From positions 434,001 through 498,000 of the forward strand of contig NZ_JAGQFT020000001.1 of NCBI RefSeq assembly GCF_018122625.2: a stretch of DNA of 64,000 nt, in the 5' to 3' direction. The notes under the pieces were generated by a model. The model ran no database searches. It saw only the letters and a list, made by a program, of their open reading frames with translations, and had not been told where the DNA came from. Positions 1 through 9,599 of the stretch are shown here, piece by piece (within the stretch, counting starts at the first letter, position 1; each line of letters starts with the position of its first letter). A program made the position numbers and the translations under genes. The stretch comes from Coralloluteibacterium stylophorae. GTDB lineage: Bacteria; Pseudomonadota; Gammaproteobacteria; Xanthomonadales; Xanthomonadaceae.

Positions 1-157
1 CGCCGTCGGCGCGGACCTGGGCGATGGTGCGGCGGACCGCGGTGTCGAGCGCGGCGGCGAGCGAAGCCGTCGGCCGCCGCAGCAGCATGCGGCGCGCGTC
101 GGCGTCGATCCCGTCCCAATCGACGACCTGCGGCAGCACGGGAGCGGTCGTGCTCAT
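1..157 (-). CDS. hisD: Histidinol dehydrogenase, N-terminal part
   Basis: Only the first 52 codons lie in the window. The translation starts [20 protein letters not shown] and ends near TIAQVRADG, matching the N-terminal arm of histidinol dehydrogenase (a W-D-x-I/L-D start, an LLxRP segment, then xxVRxxG). The family oxidises L-histidinol to L-histidine with NAD in the last two steps of histidine synthesis. The ATG overlaps the hisG stop codon (ATGA), so the two are translationally coupled. The catalytic part is off the left edge. Confidence 0.85.
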   Translation of the reverse strand, partial: MSTTAPVLPQVVDWDGIDADARRMLLRRPTASLAAALDTAVRRTIAQVRADG

Positions 158-1053
158 GCCAGCATCCTCTCGACCGGCAGCACCAGAAGCCCGCGCGCGC
201 CGGCGCGCTTCATGTCCTCCAGGTGCTGCCAGGTGACGGCGCTGCGGCAGATCGCCTGCAGCGCGACGTCGTCGGCATCGCCGTCGATGCGGGTCAGGGT
301 CGGTGGCTCGGCGTCCGGCAGCATGCCGATCAGCGCCGGCAGCGCGGTGCGGGGCGCCTGCAGCATGACCAGCTTGCTGTCGCGCACGCGCAGCACGCCG
401 TCGAGGCGACGCAGGAACAGCGCGGCGAGTCCGGCGCGTTCGTCGCCGAAGCCGTCCGGCGGCCCGGCCAGCACCGCCTCGCTCTCGAACACGATCTCGC
501 TCTCGACCAGCTGGTTGGCCGCGAGCGTACCGCCGGTGGAGACGAGGTCGCAGATCGCCTCGGCCTTGCCCAGGCGCGGCGCGATCTCGACCGACCCGGA
601 CAGCAGCACCACCTCGGCATCGATGGCGCGCTCGCGCAGCCAGGCCTCCAGCAGCCCCGGGTAGCTGGTGGCGATGCGCTTGCCGGCCAGCGCCGATGCC
701 GGCTGGCCGGCGTCGTCCTGCGGCACCGCGATCGACAGCCGGCAGCTGCCGAAGCCGAGCGTGCGCAGCTCGCGGTAGGCCTCCGCCTGCCCGGCCGCGC
801 GCCGGTTCTCGGCCTGCTCGGCCAGCACGTTGCGGCCGACGATGCCGAGATCGCAGGTTCCCTCGGCGATCAGGCCCGGGATGTCGTCGTCGCGGACCAG
901 CAGCAGGTCGATCGGAAGCGACTCGCCGTAGCAGAACAGGCGGTCGCGGCTCTCGCGGAACGACAGGCCGATGCGCGCGAGCAGTTCGCGGGCGGGATCG
1001 GCCAGGCGGCCGGACTTCTGAATGGCGATACGGAGACGGTCGCGCGCCTTCAT
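154..1053 (-). CDS. hisG: ATP phosphoribosyltransferase, long form
   Basis: First and feedback-controlled enzyme of histidine synthesis, condensing ATP and PRPP to phosphoribosyl-ATP. The 299-residue product starts [17 protein letters not shown], typical of the long hexameric form. The ELLARIG and [16 protein letters not shown] regions of the catalytic half are clear. The length leaves room for the C-terminal ACT-like domain that binds histidine, so no HisZ partner is needed. ATG at 1053 is preceded by TGGAG at good distance; an in-frame upstream extension to 1161 has no family match. It lies between the TrpR-like repressor gene and hisD. Confidence 0.95.
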   Translation of the reverse strand: MKARDRLRIAIQKSGRLADPARELLARIGLSFRESRDRLFCYGESLPIDLLLVRDDDIPGLIAEGTCDLGIVGRNVLAEQAENRRAAGQAEAYRELRTLGFGSCRLSIAVPQDDAGQPASALAGKRIATSYPGLLEAWLRERAIDAEVVLLSGSVEIAPRLGKAEAICDLVSTGGTLAANQLVESEIVFESEAVLAGPPDGFGDERAGLAALFLRRLDGVLRVRDSKLVMLQAPRTALPALIGMLPDAEPPTLTRIDGDADDVALQAICRSAVTWQHLEDMKRAGARGLLVLPVERMLA

Positions 1054-1108
1054 GGCGACTCCAGGATGTACGGGAAGAGGACTGCTGTTGCTGCGGATGC
1101 GGGCGCGC

Positions 1109-1435
1109 TCAGGCGCGCTGGGCCTGAGGGCGATGTCGCAGGCGGCGTGCGGCAACGGCATAGCCGCCCTCGCCCGAGGCCAGCGTGCGCGCGACGCGGG
1201 TGATCGTGGTGGTGCTGACCGCGGTGCGTTCGTGGATCTCGCGATAGGTCACGCCGTCCAGCAGCAGCGGGACCACCCGCCAGCGGTCGGAGATCGCCTG
1301 CAGCTCCGCCGGCGTGCACAGGTCGACGAGGAACGCGCGCACCTCCTCGACGCTGCGCAGGCGGCACAGCGCCTCGCTCAGGGCGTCGAGCGCGAGGTCG
1401 GGTGCATCGGTGGCGTCGGCGGTGCGGCGTTTCAT
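1109..1435 (-). CDS. TrpR/YerC-family repressor, likely of the his operon
   Basis: 108 residues. The middle (about 35-90) has the TrpR-superfamily helix-turn-helix: [14 protein letters not shown], then [10 protein letters not shown] and [15 protein letters not shown]. YerC/TrpR-type proteins are small DNA-binding repressors, TrpR using tryptophan as co-repressor. As the first gene before hisG-hisD, it probably regulates this operon and itself; TrpR-family histidine regulators have been proposed for this order from comparative genomics. The C-terminal tail is basic ([11 protein letters not shown]). No Shine-Dalgarno sequence precedes the ATG, and the predicted transcription start is only 2-3 nt upstream, so the mRNA is probably leaderless. 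The ligand is not evident from sequence. Confidence 0.85.
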   Translation of the reverse strand: MKRRTADATDAPDLALDALSEALCRLRSVEEVRAFLVDLCTPAELQAISDRWRVVPLLLDGVTYREIHERTAVSTTTITRVARTLASGEGGYAVAARRLRHRPQAQRA

Positions 1436-1444
1436 GGCCCGCGC

Positions 1445-1473
1445 ATGCTACGTGTTAACGCATTAACACGCAA
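1445..1473 (-). promoter_or_regulatory. his operon promoter with palindromic operator in the spacer
   Basis: Minus strand: TTGCGT (1473-1468), a 17-nt spacer, then TAGCAT (1450-1445), a plausible sigma-70 promoter ending 9 nt before the ATG at 1435. Positions 1451-1470 form a perfect inverted repeat, CGTGTTAA-N4-TTAACACG, filling the whole spacer. The GTTAA/TTAAC core resembles TrpR-type operators. Binding there would block RNA polymerase. Assignment to the adjacent repressor is inference. Confidence 0.7.
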
Positions 1474-1621
1474 CGACGAGGCCGACGGTGCTGGGCCATG
1501 TCTTTCCCCATTCAGTCACGCCCCATGTAGCTGAACCCGGTATGCGCGCGGGGACGAGGAGGAACGGACGCGGGCATCCGCAGCGTTCGAAGACCCGTCC
1601 TCGGACACATCTGGAGACGTC

Positions 1622-2110
1622 ATGAAGCATCTGCTCGCAGCCGCCCTCGCCGCCGCGCTCGCCGCCGGACCCGTGCTGGCCGAGGCCGCACCGGTCGCAC
1701 CGCATCACGACCAGGACCGCCGCGAACGACGCAGCGACGATCGGAACCGCAGCCACGACGACCGCCGCGGCGACCATCGCGACCGCGACGACGTGCGGCA
1801 GCGGCGCGTCGTCGTGGACCATCGCCGTCCCGCGCACCGCACGCCCACGCCGAAGCACCGCGTCGTCGTGCAGCGCTACCGCGCCCCGGTGCGGTACGCG
1901 GCGCCCGTCGGCCATCGCGTCCAGCGCTGGCGCAGCGGCCAGTACCTGCCAGCGGCGTACTACGCCCGGCCCTACCACGTCGACCATCGCCGCTACGGGC
2001 TGCGCGTGCCGCCGCGCGGCCACGACTGGGTGCGGGTCGACAACGACGTGGTCCTGGTGGCGCTGGCGACCGGGCTGGTCAGCCAGGTCGTCGCCGACCT
2101 CTTCTACTGA
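1622..2110 (+). CDS. RcnB-like periplasmic protein, His/Arg/Asp rich
   Basis: 162 residues. A signal peptide occupies about 1-22 (MKHLLAAALAAALAAGPVLA, then EAA). Next comes a very charged low-complexity stretch rich in H, D and R (residues 28-75). The C-terminal 50 residues (YARPYHVDHRRYGLRVPP, then HDWVRVDNDVVLVALATGLV) match the RcnB family, periplasmic proteins tied to nickel/cobalt homeostasis in E. coli; here the metal link is only suggested by the histidines. ATG follows TGGAGACGTC, a good ribosome site. No metal transporter adjoins it. Confidence 0.75.
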   Translation: MKHLLAAALAAALAAGPVLAEAAPVAPHHDQDRRERRSDDRNRSHDDRRGDHRDRDDVRQRRVVVDHRRPAHRTPTPKHRVVVQRYRAPVRYAAPVGHRVQRWRSGQYLPAAYYARPYHVDHRRYGLRVPPRGHDWVRVDNDVVLVALATGLVSQVVADLFY

Positions 2111-2161
2111 CCGTCCGCCCGGTCCACGGCGGCGCACGCACGCGCCGCCGCGGCGCGTCGC

Positions 2162-3049
2162 TCAGTCGACCGCCACCGCCGCGAAGCCGCGCGCCGGGAC
2201 GACGATCTCCTCGCGCGCGGTCACCAGCGGCAGGTCGCGCTCGCCCGGAGCGGTCCGCGCGATCAGGCCGAACAGCACCGAGACGGTGTGCGCCAGCGCA
2301 TCGGGCACCGGCTCGTCGCGCAGCAGGCGCGCCAGCAGGACCGCGGAAAACACGTCGCCCATGCCATTGGGCAACGGATCGAGCGCCAGCAGCGGCGTCT
2401 CCACCCGCCATGCCGCGTCCCTCGTCACCGCCAGGGTCGTGAGGCGGTCGCCGGGCAGATCCGGCGTCCGCAGGCTGGTGATCACGACCAGCGTCGGCCC
2501 GGCGCCGTCGGCATCGCGCAGCAGGCCACGCGCGGCCGCGAGCACCTCGTCGACACTGGCGAAGCCGGCGCCGCAGAGCAGTTCGAATTCGTAATGGTTC
2601 GGCGTGATCACGTCGGCGGCGGCCAGCGCGCGCCGGCGCAGGAACTCGGGGATGCCCGGCCGCACGAAGATGCCGCGGCCGATGTCGCCCATCACCGGGT
2701 CGCACAGGTAGCGCAGCCGCGGCCGTGCCGCGCGCAGCTCGGCCACGGCCTCCAGGATCACCTCGCCGATGCCGGCGTCGCCGAGATAGCCCGACAGCAC
2801 CGCGTCGACCCGCGCCAGCACCCCGCGCGCGCGCAGCCCGTCGAGGACGTCGCGCACGTGCGCGGCGCTGAACACCTGGCCCTTGAACTCGCCGTAGCCG
2901 GTGTGGTTCGAGAACTGCACCGTATGCACCGGCAGCGGCTGCACGCCGAGGAGCTGCATCGGCAACACCGCGGCCGCATTGCCGACATGGCCGTAGGCGA
3001 CGTGCGACTGGATGCTCAGGACCAGCGGCGGTGCGGCCTCGTGCGACAT
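2162..3049 (-). CDS. pdxY: Pyridoxal kinase PdxY
   Basis: 295 residues, close to E. coli PdxY (287). Phosphorylates pyridoxal to pyridoxal 5'-phosphate in vitamin B6 salvage. Visible ribokinase-fold features: SIQSHVAYGHVGNAAAV at the start, TVQFSNHTGYG (substrate loop), YLCDPVMGD, DVITPNHYEFELL, and the C-terminal anion-hole/base motif in LPNGMGDVFSAVLLA (GxGD). ATG at 3049 has GGAGAA upstream; an earlier in-frame ATG at 3196 gives an unrelated Pro/Ala-rich extension. It lies downstream of hisS on the same strand. Confidence 0.93.
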   Translation of the reverse strand: MSHEAAPPLVLSIQSHVAYGHVGNAAAVLPMQLLGVQPLPVHTVQFSNHTGYGEFKGQVFSAAHVRDVLDGLRARGVLARVDAVLSGYLGDAGIGEVILEAVAELRAARPRLRYLCDPVMGDIGRGIFVRPGIPEFLRRRALAAADVITPNHYEFELLCGAGFASVDEVLAAARGLLRDADGAGPTLVVITSLRTPDLPGDRLTTLAVTRDAAWRVETPLLALDPLPNGMGDVFSAVLLARLLRDEPVPDALAHTVSVLFGLIARTAPGERDLPLVTAREEIVVPARGFAAVAVD

Positions 3050-3101
3050 GGCGTCGGTTCTCCGGTAATGCGAGGACGGGGGCTCGGCCGGCGCAGCTGG
3101 C

Positions 3102-3320
3102 CTACGCCTGCAGCGCGCCGGCGTGCAGGCACCCGCCGAACAGGCTGCCTGGGCGGGACGGGCTGGAGTCGACGCGCTCGGGCGCGACGCCGGCACCGCT
3201 TGCCGTGCCCGCCTGCGCCGCCGTGCATGCGCGCAGGATGGCCTGGTCGGCGACGCCGCAGCCTGGGGCCAGCGCCACGACGAGCGCGACGGGGATCAGC
3301 GTCCCTGCGTGGCGCGCCAC
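3102..3320 (-). CDS. Possible small exported protein
   Basis: A 72-codon frame between hisS and pdxY, overlapping the hisS end by 25 nt. It begins [20 protein letters not shown] and then CGVADQ: a short charged start, a hydrophobic run and a cysteine like a weak lipoprotein signal (the residue at -2 is Pro, which is poor). The rest is Gly/Ser/Ala rich with no recognisable domain. It could be a chance frame in GC-rich DNA. Confidence 0.25.
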   Translation of the reverse strand: MARHAGTLIPVALVVALAPGCGVADQAILRACTAAQAGTASGAGVAPERVDSSPSRPGSLFGGCLHAGALQA

Positions 3321-4675
3321 TGCTCGAGTTCCACCTTCAGGCTGCCGGCCAGCTCCTCGCGGGCGACCTCGAACTGCTCGCCGCGCTTCAGATCCTTGAC
3401 CGTCACCGCGCCGCGCGCGACCTCGTCGCTGCCGGCCAGCACCACGAATCGGATACCGGCGCGGTCGGCGTACTGGAACTGCTTGGCGAGCTTCTTCGGC
3501 TCCATCTGCGCCTCGGTGTTGATGCCGGCGGCGCGCAGGCGGCGCGCGATGTCGAGCGTATGCGACAGGCCCTCGTCGTCCATCAGCGCGACCAGGGCCT
3601 CGACCGAACTCTCCGCGGTGTCGATCAGCCCGGCCTCCTTGAGCTGCCAGAACAGCCGGGTCACGCCGATGGAGATGCCGACGCCGGGCAGCTTCGACTT
3701 CGTGTACTGCCCGGCGAGATCGTCGTAGCGGCCGCCCGAGCAGATCGAGCCGATCTGCGGGTGGTCGTCCAGCGTGGTCTCGTAGACGGTGCCCGTGTAG
3801 TAGTCGAGACCGCGGGCGATGGAGAAGTTGAGGATGCAGTCAGACTCGGGCACGCCGAACTGGCGCACCCGGGTCAGTACCTCACGCAGTTCGGCGACGC
3901 CGGCGTCCAGCGCGGCGTTGCTGCCGGTGAGGCGGTCGAGCCGGGCGAAGGCATCGTCGTAGCCGGTGGAGCGCACGGCGACGAAGTCCAGCAGCATCTG
4001 CACGACGCTCGCGTCGAGGCCGAAGGGCTCGCCCACCAGGGTCTCGCGCACTGCGTCCACGCCGCGCTTGTCGAGCTTGTCGACCTCGCGCAGCACGTCC
4101 ATCTGGAAGCCGGCGTCCTCGATGCCGAGGCTCTGGAAGAAGCCGCGCATCAGCTTGCGGTTGTTGAGCTGGATGGTGAACGGGCCGATGTCGAGTTCGG
4201 AGAACACCGCGTGGATCGCCGCCGGCATCTCGGCGTCGAAGCGCACCGAGAGGCTGTCCTTGCCGATGACGTCGATGTCGCACTGGTAGAACTCGCGGAA
4301 GCGCCCGCGCTGCGCGCGCTCGCCGCGGTAGACGCGCTGCATCTGGTAGCGGCGGAACGGGAAGGCGAGGTCGTGCTCGTGCTCGGCCACGTAGCGCGCC
4401 AGCGGCACGGTGAGGTCGAAGCGCAGGGCGAGCTCGGGCACGCCCTCGCCGCCCTTCTCCAGCGCGCCGGTGGACTGCACGAAGTAGACCTGGCGCTCGG
4501 TCTCGCCGCCGGTCTTGGTCAGGAGCACGTCCGACAGCTCCATCACCGGCGTCTCGACCGGCAGGAAGCCGAAGCGCTCGTAGTTGCGCCGGATCGTGTC
4601 CAGCACGCGCTGGAAGGCGATCTGGTCACGGGGCAAGAGCTCCATGACGCCGGGCATGGTGCGGGGCTTGATCAA
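3296..4675 (-). CDS. hisS: Histidyl-tRNA synthetase
   Basis: 459 residues. Charges tRNA-His; class II synthetase. Family marks: an IKPRT start, [19 protein letters not shown] (motif 1 side), [20 protein letters not shown] (motif 2), [10 protein letters not shown] (histidine-binding region) and [12 protein letters not shown] (motif 3), then the anticodon-binding domain with [12 protein letters not shown]. The start chosen is TTG at 4675, because AGGAG lies 6 nt upstream and the protein then begins LIKPRT like related enzymes. An ATG 33 nt further up lacks a good ribosome site. Confidence 0.95.
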   Translation of the reverse strand: MIKPRTMPGVMELLPRDQIAFQRVLDTIRRNYERFGFLPVETPVMELSDVLLTKTGGETERQVYFVQSTGALEKGGEGVPELALRFDLTVPLARYVAEHEHDLAFPFRRYQMQRVYRGERAQRGRFREFYQCDIDVIGKDSLSVRFDAEMPAAIHAVFSELDIGPFTIQLNNRKLMRGFFQSLGIEDAGFQMDVLREVDKLDKRGVDAVRETLVGEPFGLDASVVQMLLDFVAVRSTGYDDAFARLDRLTGSNAALDAGVAELREVLTRVRQFGVPESDCILNFSIARGLDYYTGTVYETTLDDHPQIGSICSGGRYDDLAGQYTKSKLPGVGISIGVTRLFWQLKEAGLIDTAESSVEALVALMDDEGLSHTLDIARRLRAAGINTEAQMEPKKLAKQFQYADRAGIRFVVLAGSDEVARGAVTVKDLKRGEQFEVAREELAGSLKVELEQWRATQGR

Positions 4676-4760
4676 GCTCGACTCCTGAAGGGGCACAGCG
4701 AGCCGCATAGTGTAAGGGGCGCGATGGCTCCGGCGCCGGGCGGGCGTATCATGGGCGGCC

Positions 4761-5522
4761 ATGGCCCGTCTCCAGACCACGCCCGCTCCCGGCGAAACGC
4801 TGCGCGCCCACTGTCCGGGCCGTCGTCCGGCCGGCGCGGTCGACTGCACGAGCTGTCGCGTCCGCCACCTGGCGGTGTGCTCGGCGCTGCCGGAGGCCGA
4901 GGTCGAGGCGCTGGAGTCGGTGGTCGCTCCGCTGGAACTGATCGCCGGCAGCACCCTGGTGCGCGAGGGCGATCCGCGGCGCCAGGTCTACACGGTCACC
5001 GCCGGCGCGCTGCGCCTGGTCCGGTTGCTGGCCGACGGCAGGCGCCAGATCGCCGGTTTCCTGCTGCCCGGCGACTTCATCGGCCTGAGCGGTGCGACGA
5101 CCCATCGCCACGACATCGAGGCGATCACCGACTCGACCCTGTGCCGGTTCCGCGACGAGGACATGCAGGCCCTGCGTGCCGATTTCCCCGACCTCGAACG
5201 CAAGCTGCTGGCCCGGGCCTGCACCGAGCTCGACGCCGCGCGCGAGAACCTGCTCGGCCTGGCGCGCCTGAACCCGATGGAGCGCCTGGCCGCCTTCCTG
5301 CTCGACCTGGCCGAGCGCCGCGCGCGCTGGGCCGGCGACGCCGTGGACCTGGTGCTGCCGATGGGCCGTGCCGACATCGGCGACCACCTCGGCCTCACCA
5401 TCGAGACAGTCAGCCGCAGCTTCACCAGGCTGCGCCAGCAGAACCTGATCGCGGTGCCCGACGCGCATACGGTCACCCTGCTCGACCGCGCCGGCCTCGC
5501 GCGCCTCGCCCACGGCGGCTGA
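4761..5522 (+). CDS. CRP/FNR-family regulator with FNR-type cysteines
   Basis: 253 residues. Cyclic-nucleotide-fold sensor domain (about 40-160), dimer helix, and C-terminal helix-turn-helix (about 200-235) with ETVSR at 215-219, the Glu-Ser-Arg signature of FNR that reads TTGAT half-sites. Cysteines 29, 32, 40 and 128 are placed like the four [4Fe-4S] ligands of FNR, with C-x2-C-x7-C in place of E. coli C-x2-C-x5-C. It is therefore probably an oxygen sensor like FNR/Anr/FnrN. It diverges from hisS across an 85-bp gap. Target genes cannot be told from this window. Confidence 0.85.
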   Translation: MARLQTTPAPGETLRAHCPGRRPAGAVDCTSCRVRHLAVCSALPEAEVEALESVVAPLELIAGSTLVREGDPRRQVYTVTAGALRLVRLLADGRRQIAGFLLPGDFIGLSGATTHRHDIEAITDSTLCRFRDEDMQALRADFPDLERKLLARACTELDAARENLLGLARLNPMERLAAFLLDLAERRARWAGDAVDLVLPMGRADIGDHLGLTIETVSRSFTRLRQQNLIAVPDAHTVTLLDRAGLARLAHGG

Positions 5523-5685
5523 GCGGCCGCACGCGCCCTCGAAGCGAAGCCCGCGGCATCGTCACCCTTCCGCGGGCGCGGCCCCGATCCGGCCGGAAGA
5601 CGCGGGCTCCGGCGGGCGGCGGCCCGTCCGGCAGGCGCTGGCGCCGCGGCGCGCGTTGTCCCGCAGCGTCCGAGGGCCGGGCGAA

Positions 5686-6558
5686 TCAGTCCGCGGCCTC
5701 GGCGGCCTCGATGGTGTTCTGCATCAGGGTGGCCACCGTCATCGGCCCGACGCCGCCGGGAACGGGCGTGATCCAGCTCGCGCGCCGGGCGGCGGCCTCG
5801 AAGCCGACGTCGCCGACCAGGCGGCCATCGTCGAGGCGGTTGATGCCGACGTCGATCACCACCGCGCCGGGTTTCACCCATTCGCCCGGGACCAGGCCGG
5901 GCTTGCCGACGGCGACGACAAGGATGTCGGCCTCGCCGACCCGGCGCTCGAGCTCGTCGCGCGGGGTGAACTTGTGGCAGCAGGTCGTCGTGCAGCCGGC
6001 GATCAGCAGTTCCAGCGCCATCGGCCGGCCGACGTGGTTGCTGACGCCGACGATGGTCGCGCTGCGACCGCGGACGGGGCGGTCGGTGTAGGCCAGCAGC
6101 GTGGTGATGCCGCGCGGGGTGCAGGGGCGCAGGCCGAACTGGCGCAGGGCGAGGTGGCCGACGTTCTGCGGGTGGAAGCCGTCCACGTCCTTGCGCGGGT
6201 CGATGCGCGCGATCAGGCGCGTGGCATCGGGGATCTGCGGCAGCGGGAGCTGGACCAGGATGCCGTGCACGCCGGGATCGGCATTGAGCGTGTCGATCAG
6301 GGCGAGAAGCTCGTCCTCGGTCGTCGCGGCCGGCAGATCGTAGTCTATCGCCCGGATGCCGACCTTCTCGCAGGCGCGGCGCTTGTTGCGCACGTACACC
6401 GCCGAGGCCGGGTCCGCGCCGACCAGCACCACCGCCAGCCCGGGCCGGGCCAGGCCCGTCGCGACCCGCGCATCGACCCGCGCCTTGAGCGTGTCGAGCA
6501 GGTCCTCGGCGATGCGGCGGCCGTCGAGGATGCGGGCGGGATGCGGAGCGTCGGTCAT
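5686..6558 (-). CDS. folD: Methylenetetrahydrofolate dehydrogenase/cyclohydrolase FolD
   Basis: 290 residues, the usual length. Bifunctional enzyme interconverting 5,10-methylene-THF and 10-formyl-THF with NADP. The active-site segment [17 protein letters not shown] holds the family's Tyr and Lys. [10 protein letters not shown] and PCTPRGI are present, and the dinucleotide-binding motif reads [10 protein letters not shown], close to E. coli [18 protein letters not shown] marks the C-terminal signature. ATG at 6558. Stands alone; the 160 bp after it hold nothing recognisable. Confidence 0.95.
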   Translation of the reverse strand: MTDAPHPARILDGRRIAEDLLDTLKARVDARVATGLARPGLAVVLVGADPASAVYVRNKRRACEKVGIRAIDYDLPAATTEDELLALIDTLNADPGVHGILVQLPLPQIPDATRLIARIDPRKDVDGFHPQNVGHLALRQFGLRPCTPRGITTLLAYTDRPVRGRSATIVGVSNHVGRPMALELLIAGCTTTCCHKFTPRDELERRVGEADILVVAVGKPGLVPGEWVKPGAVVIDVGINRLDDGRLVGDVGFEAAARRASWITPVPGGVGPMTVATLMQNTIEAAEAAD

Positions 6559-6920
6559 GGGACGGGGTAGCCTGGAACGGGAAGCGCGGGATTATCGCGC
6601 ATGTGGAAAGGAGGCTGGATTGCGTTCCCGGCCCTCCCCGTTGTGCGGGAGTGAGGGCCGAGCTTCTGCCGCTTCCTCCGCCTGCGGGGGAAGGTCGGGA
6701 TGGGGGTGAAGCGCGCAGCGCATCCGGCGCCTCCAACAGCCAGAAGCCCGCGGCTGCGCCGCGCGCCCACCCCATCCTCCATTGTCCAGGGGCCAAGTCC
6801 CAGGCCCCTTCCCCTGCTGCGCGGGAGAGGGGCGGACGGCACCGCCCGGCGTGGCCGTTACACTGTCCGGCCGCATCGGTGTCCGGTGCGCCCTCCGCCG
6901 CAGGCGAGACCGCTTCGACG
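6559..6920. repeat. Gene-free gap with palindrome-rich intergenic repeat
   Basis: The 360-bp divergent gap between folD and kynU holds no convincing gene. From about 6636 to 6840 it contains short palindromic, purine/pyrimidine-biased blocks (for example CTTCCTCCGCCTGCGGGGG and CCCCTGCTGCGCGGGAGAGG). These resemble dispersed intergenic repeats of Xanthomonad genomes. A TACACT at 6859-6864 may be the -10 box for kynU; no good -35 is seen. Confidence 0.5.
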
Positions 6921-8195
6921 ATGACCGACCTCCACACCGCAGACCACGCCCGCGCCCTCGACGCCGCCGATCCGCTCGCGCGCTTCCGCGATGCCTTCCA
7001 CATGCCGCGGCACGAGGACGGCGAGGCGACGTATTTCTGCGGCAATTCGCTCGGGCTGCAGCCGAAGGCGACACGCGAGGTGCTCAACGCGGAGCTCGAC
7101 TACTGGAGCGAGCTTGCCGTCGAGGGGCACTTCAAGGGCCGGCTGCCGTGGATGGACTACCACGAGGCGGTGCGCGACGGCCTGGCCGGGGTGCTGGGCG
7201 CGGAGGCCGGCGAGGTGGTGGCGATGAACACGCTCAGCGTGAACATCCACCTGATGATGGTGAGCTTCTACCGGCCGACGCCGGAGCGGCACGCGATCGT
7301 GATCGAGGCCGGGGCCTTCCCGTCCGACCAGCACGCGGTCGAGTCGCAGCTGCGCTTCCACGGCTACGACCCGAAGACCGCGCTGATCGAGGTGCAGCCG
7401 GACCTGCCCGGCGGCAACGTCTCGATGGCGTCGCTCGAGCGGGTGCTGGCCGAGCACGGCGAGCGCGTGGCGCTGGTGCTGTGGCCGGGCATCCAGTACC
7501 GCACCGGGCAGGCCTTCGACCTGGCCGAGGTCGCGCGGCTGGCGAGGACCCAGGGCTGCGCGGTCGGCTTCGACCTCGCCCATGCCGCCGGCAACCTGCC
7601 GCTGGCGCTGCACGATTCCGGCGCCGACTTCGCGGTGTGGTGCAACTACAAGTACCTCAACGGCGGGCCCGGCGCGGTCGGCGGCGCCTTCGTGCACGCG
7701 CGTCATGCCACCGCCACGCTGCCCCGCTTCGCCGGCTGGTGGGGCCACGAGAAGGCGACGCGCTTCCAGATGCGGCCGGACTTCGTGCCGACGCCGGGCG
7801 CCGAAGGCTGGCAGCTCAGCAATCCGCCGATCCTGGCGCTGGCGCCGCTGCGCGCGTCGCTGGCGCTGTTCGCCGAGGCCGGCATGGCGGCGCTGCGCAC
7901 CAAGTCGCTGGCGCTGACCGGCTACCTGGAGCAGCTGATCGACGCGCGCATCGCCGACGTGCTGGAGATCGTCACCCCGCGTGACACCGCGCAGCGCGGC
8001 GCCCAGCTCTCGCTGCGGGTGCGCGCGGGACGCGACGCCGGCCGCGCGCTGTTCGACCACCTGATCGCGCGCGGGATCATCGGCGACTGGCGCGAGCCCG
8101 ACGTGATCCGCATCTCGCCCGCTCCGCTCTACAACCGCTTCGCCGACGTGCAGCACCTGGTGTCGACCGTCGAAGCCTGGCGCGATACCCGCTGA
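6921..8195 (+). CDS. kynU: Kynureninase
   Basis: 424 residues. PLP-dependent hydrolysis of 3-hydroxykynurenine to 3-hydroxyanthranilate (or kynurenine to anthranilate). Family marks: TYFCGNSLGLQPKAT near the start, VVAMNTLSVNIH, GFDLAHAAGNLPL, and the PLP-lysine segment WCNYKYLNGGPGAVGGAF. ATG at 6921 begins MTDLHTADHARALDAADPLA; the frame is open further upstream but only through repeat DNA. It precedes kmo by 11 bp. Together they fit the tryptophan-to-quinolinate route to NAD known in Xanthomonads. Confidence 0.95.
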   Translation: MTDLHTADHARALDAADPLARFRDAFHMPRHEDGEATYFCGNSLGLQPKATREVLNAELDYWSELAVEGHFKGRLPWMDYHEAVRDGLAGVLGAEAGEVVAMNTLSVNIHLMMVSFYRPTPERHAIVIEAGAFPSDQHAVESQLRFHGYDPKTALIEVQPDLPGGNVSMASLERVLAEHGERVALVLWPGIQYRTGQAFDLAEVARLARTQGCAVGFDLAHAAGNLPLALHDSGADFAVWCNYKYLNGGPGAVGGAFVHARHATATLPRFAGWWGHEKATRFQMRPDFVPTPGAEGWQLSNPPILALAPLRASLALFAEAGMAALRTKSLALTGYLEQLIDARIADVLEIVTPRDTAQRGAQLSLRVRAGRDAGRALFDHLIARGIIGDWREPDVIRISPAPLYNRFADVQHLVSTVEAWRDTR

Positions 8196-8206
8196 AGGCC
8201 GGCGTC

Positions 8207-9571
8207 TTGAACGATCCCGCATCCCGCCCGCTGGCCATCGTCGGCGCGGGCCTGGCCGGCGCGCTCATGGCGACGCTGCTGGCGCGTCGCGGCGTGGCGG
8301 TGGAGGTGTACGAGCGCCGCCCGGATCCGCGCATCCACGGCACCGAGCGCGGGCGTTCGATCAACCTGGCCCTGGCCGAACGCGGCCTGCACGCGCTGCG
8401 CCTGGCCGGCCTCGAGGACGAGGTCATGCGCCGCGCGGTGATGATGCGCGGTCGCATGGTCCACGCCGAGGGTGCGACGCCGGCGCTGCAGCGCTACGGT
8501 CGCGACGACAGCGAGGTGATCTGGTCGGTCAGCCGCGGCGCGCTCAACATCATGCTGCTGGACGCGGCCGAGGCCGCGGGCGCGCGGATCCACTTCGACC
8601 GCCGCCTGTGCGAGGTGGATTTCGACGCCCGCCGCGCGGTGTTGCAGGACAAGCGCGACGCCGGGCGGACGCACGAGGTCGGCTTCCGCGCGCTGATCGG
8701 CGCCGACGGCGTCGGCTCGGCGCTGCGCTTCGAGATGGACCGGGTGACGCCGCTGGGCGTGCACATCGAGCCGCTCGACCACGGCTACAAGGAACTGGAG
8801 ATCCCGCCCGGCGACGACGGCGGCTTCCGGATCGAGCCGCATGCGCTGCACATCTGGCCGCGCGGCGGCTACATGTGCATCGCGCTGCCGAATGCGGAAG
8901 CCAGCTTCACCGTCACCCTGTTCCTGCCGAACTTCGGCACGCCGGGCTTCGACACCGTGCCCGACGGCGCCGCGGCGGAGGCGCTGTTCGCGCGCGAGTT
9001 CCCCGACGCGCTGCCGCTGATCCCGCGCCTGGTCGAGGACTACGACGCGCATCCGGTCGGCATCCTCGGCACGCTCTACCTCGACCGCTGGCATCTCGGC
9101 GGCCGGGCCGTGCTGCTGGGCGACGCCGCGCACGCGATGGTGCCCTTCCACGGCCAGGGCATGAACTGCGCGTTCGAGGACTGCGTCGCGCTGGACCGGC
9201 ACCTCGCGCAGGACGCGGATCTGGAGACCGCCTTCGCCGCCTACGCCGCCGAGCGCAGGCCGGACGCGGCGGCGATCCAGGCGATGGCGCTGGAGAACTA
9301 CGTCGAGATGCGCGACCGCGTCGACGACGCCGACTACCTGCTGCAGCGCGCCCTGTCCGCGGTGCTGGCCGAGCGCCAGCCGCAGCGCTTCGTGAGCCGC
9401 TACGCGATGGTGAGCTTCCGGCGTACGCCCTATGCCGTGGCGTTCGAGCGCGGGCAGACGATCGCCCGCATCCTTACCGACGCGACCAAGGGCAAGGCGA
9501 CGCTGGCGGAGGTCGACATCGACGCCGCCGAGCGCGCCGTCGTGGAGGGGCTGTCGCCGCTTCGGGATTGA
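8207..9571 (+). CDS. kmo: Kynurenine 3-monooxygenase
   Basis: 454 residues. FAD- and NADPH-dependent hydroxylation of kynurenine to 3-hydroxykynurenine. N-terminal Rossmann motif AIVGAGLAGALMA, the GRSINLALAERG substrate region typical of KMO, the GDAAHAMVPFHGQGMNCAFED FAD motif, and a C-terminal hydrophobic stretch near residues 390-410. The start is TTG at 8207 with AAGG about 9 nt upstream. Co-directional with kynU and probably co-transcribed. Confidence 0.95.
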   Translation: MNDPASRPLAIVGAGLAGALMATLLARRGVAVEVYERRPDPRIHGTERGRSINLALAERGLHALRLAGLEDEVMRRAVMMRGRMVHAEGATPALQRYGRDDSEVIWSVSRGALNIMLLDAAEAAGARIHFDRRLCEVDFDARRAVLQDKRDAGRTHEVGFRALIGADGVGSALRFEMDRVTPLGVHIEPLDHGYKELEIPPGDDGGFRIEPHALHIWPRGGYMCIALPNAEASFTVTLFLPNFGTPGFDTVPDGAAAEALFAREFPDALPLIPRLVEDYDAHPVGILGTLYLDRWHLGGRAVLLGDAAHAMVPFHGQGMNCAFEDCVALDRHLAQDADLETAFAAYAAERRPDAAAIQAMALENYVEMRDRVDDADYLLQRALSAVLAERQPQRFVSRYAMVSFRRTPYAVAFERGQTIARILTDATKGKATLAEVDIDAAERAVVEGLSPLRD

Positions 9572-9599
9572 GCCCCCGCCCAGCGATTGCGCCCGCTTA

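Noticed and set aside
2288..6091. 1267-codon plus-strand frame across pdxY, hisS and the FNR-like gene
   Set aside because: It covers three real genes in wrong frames or antisense; no family signature.
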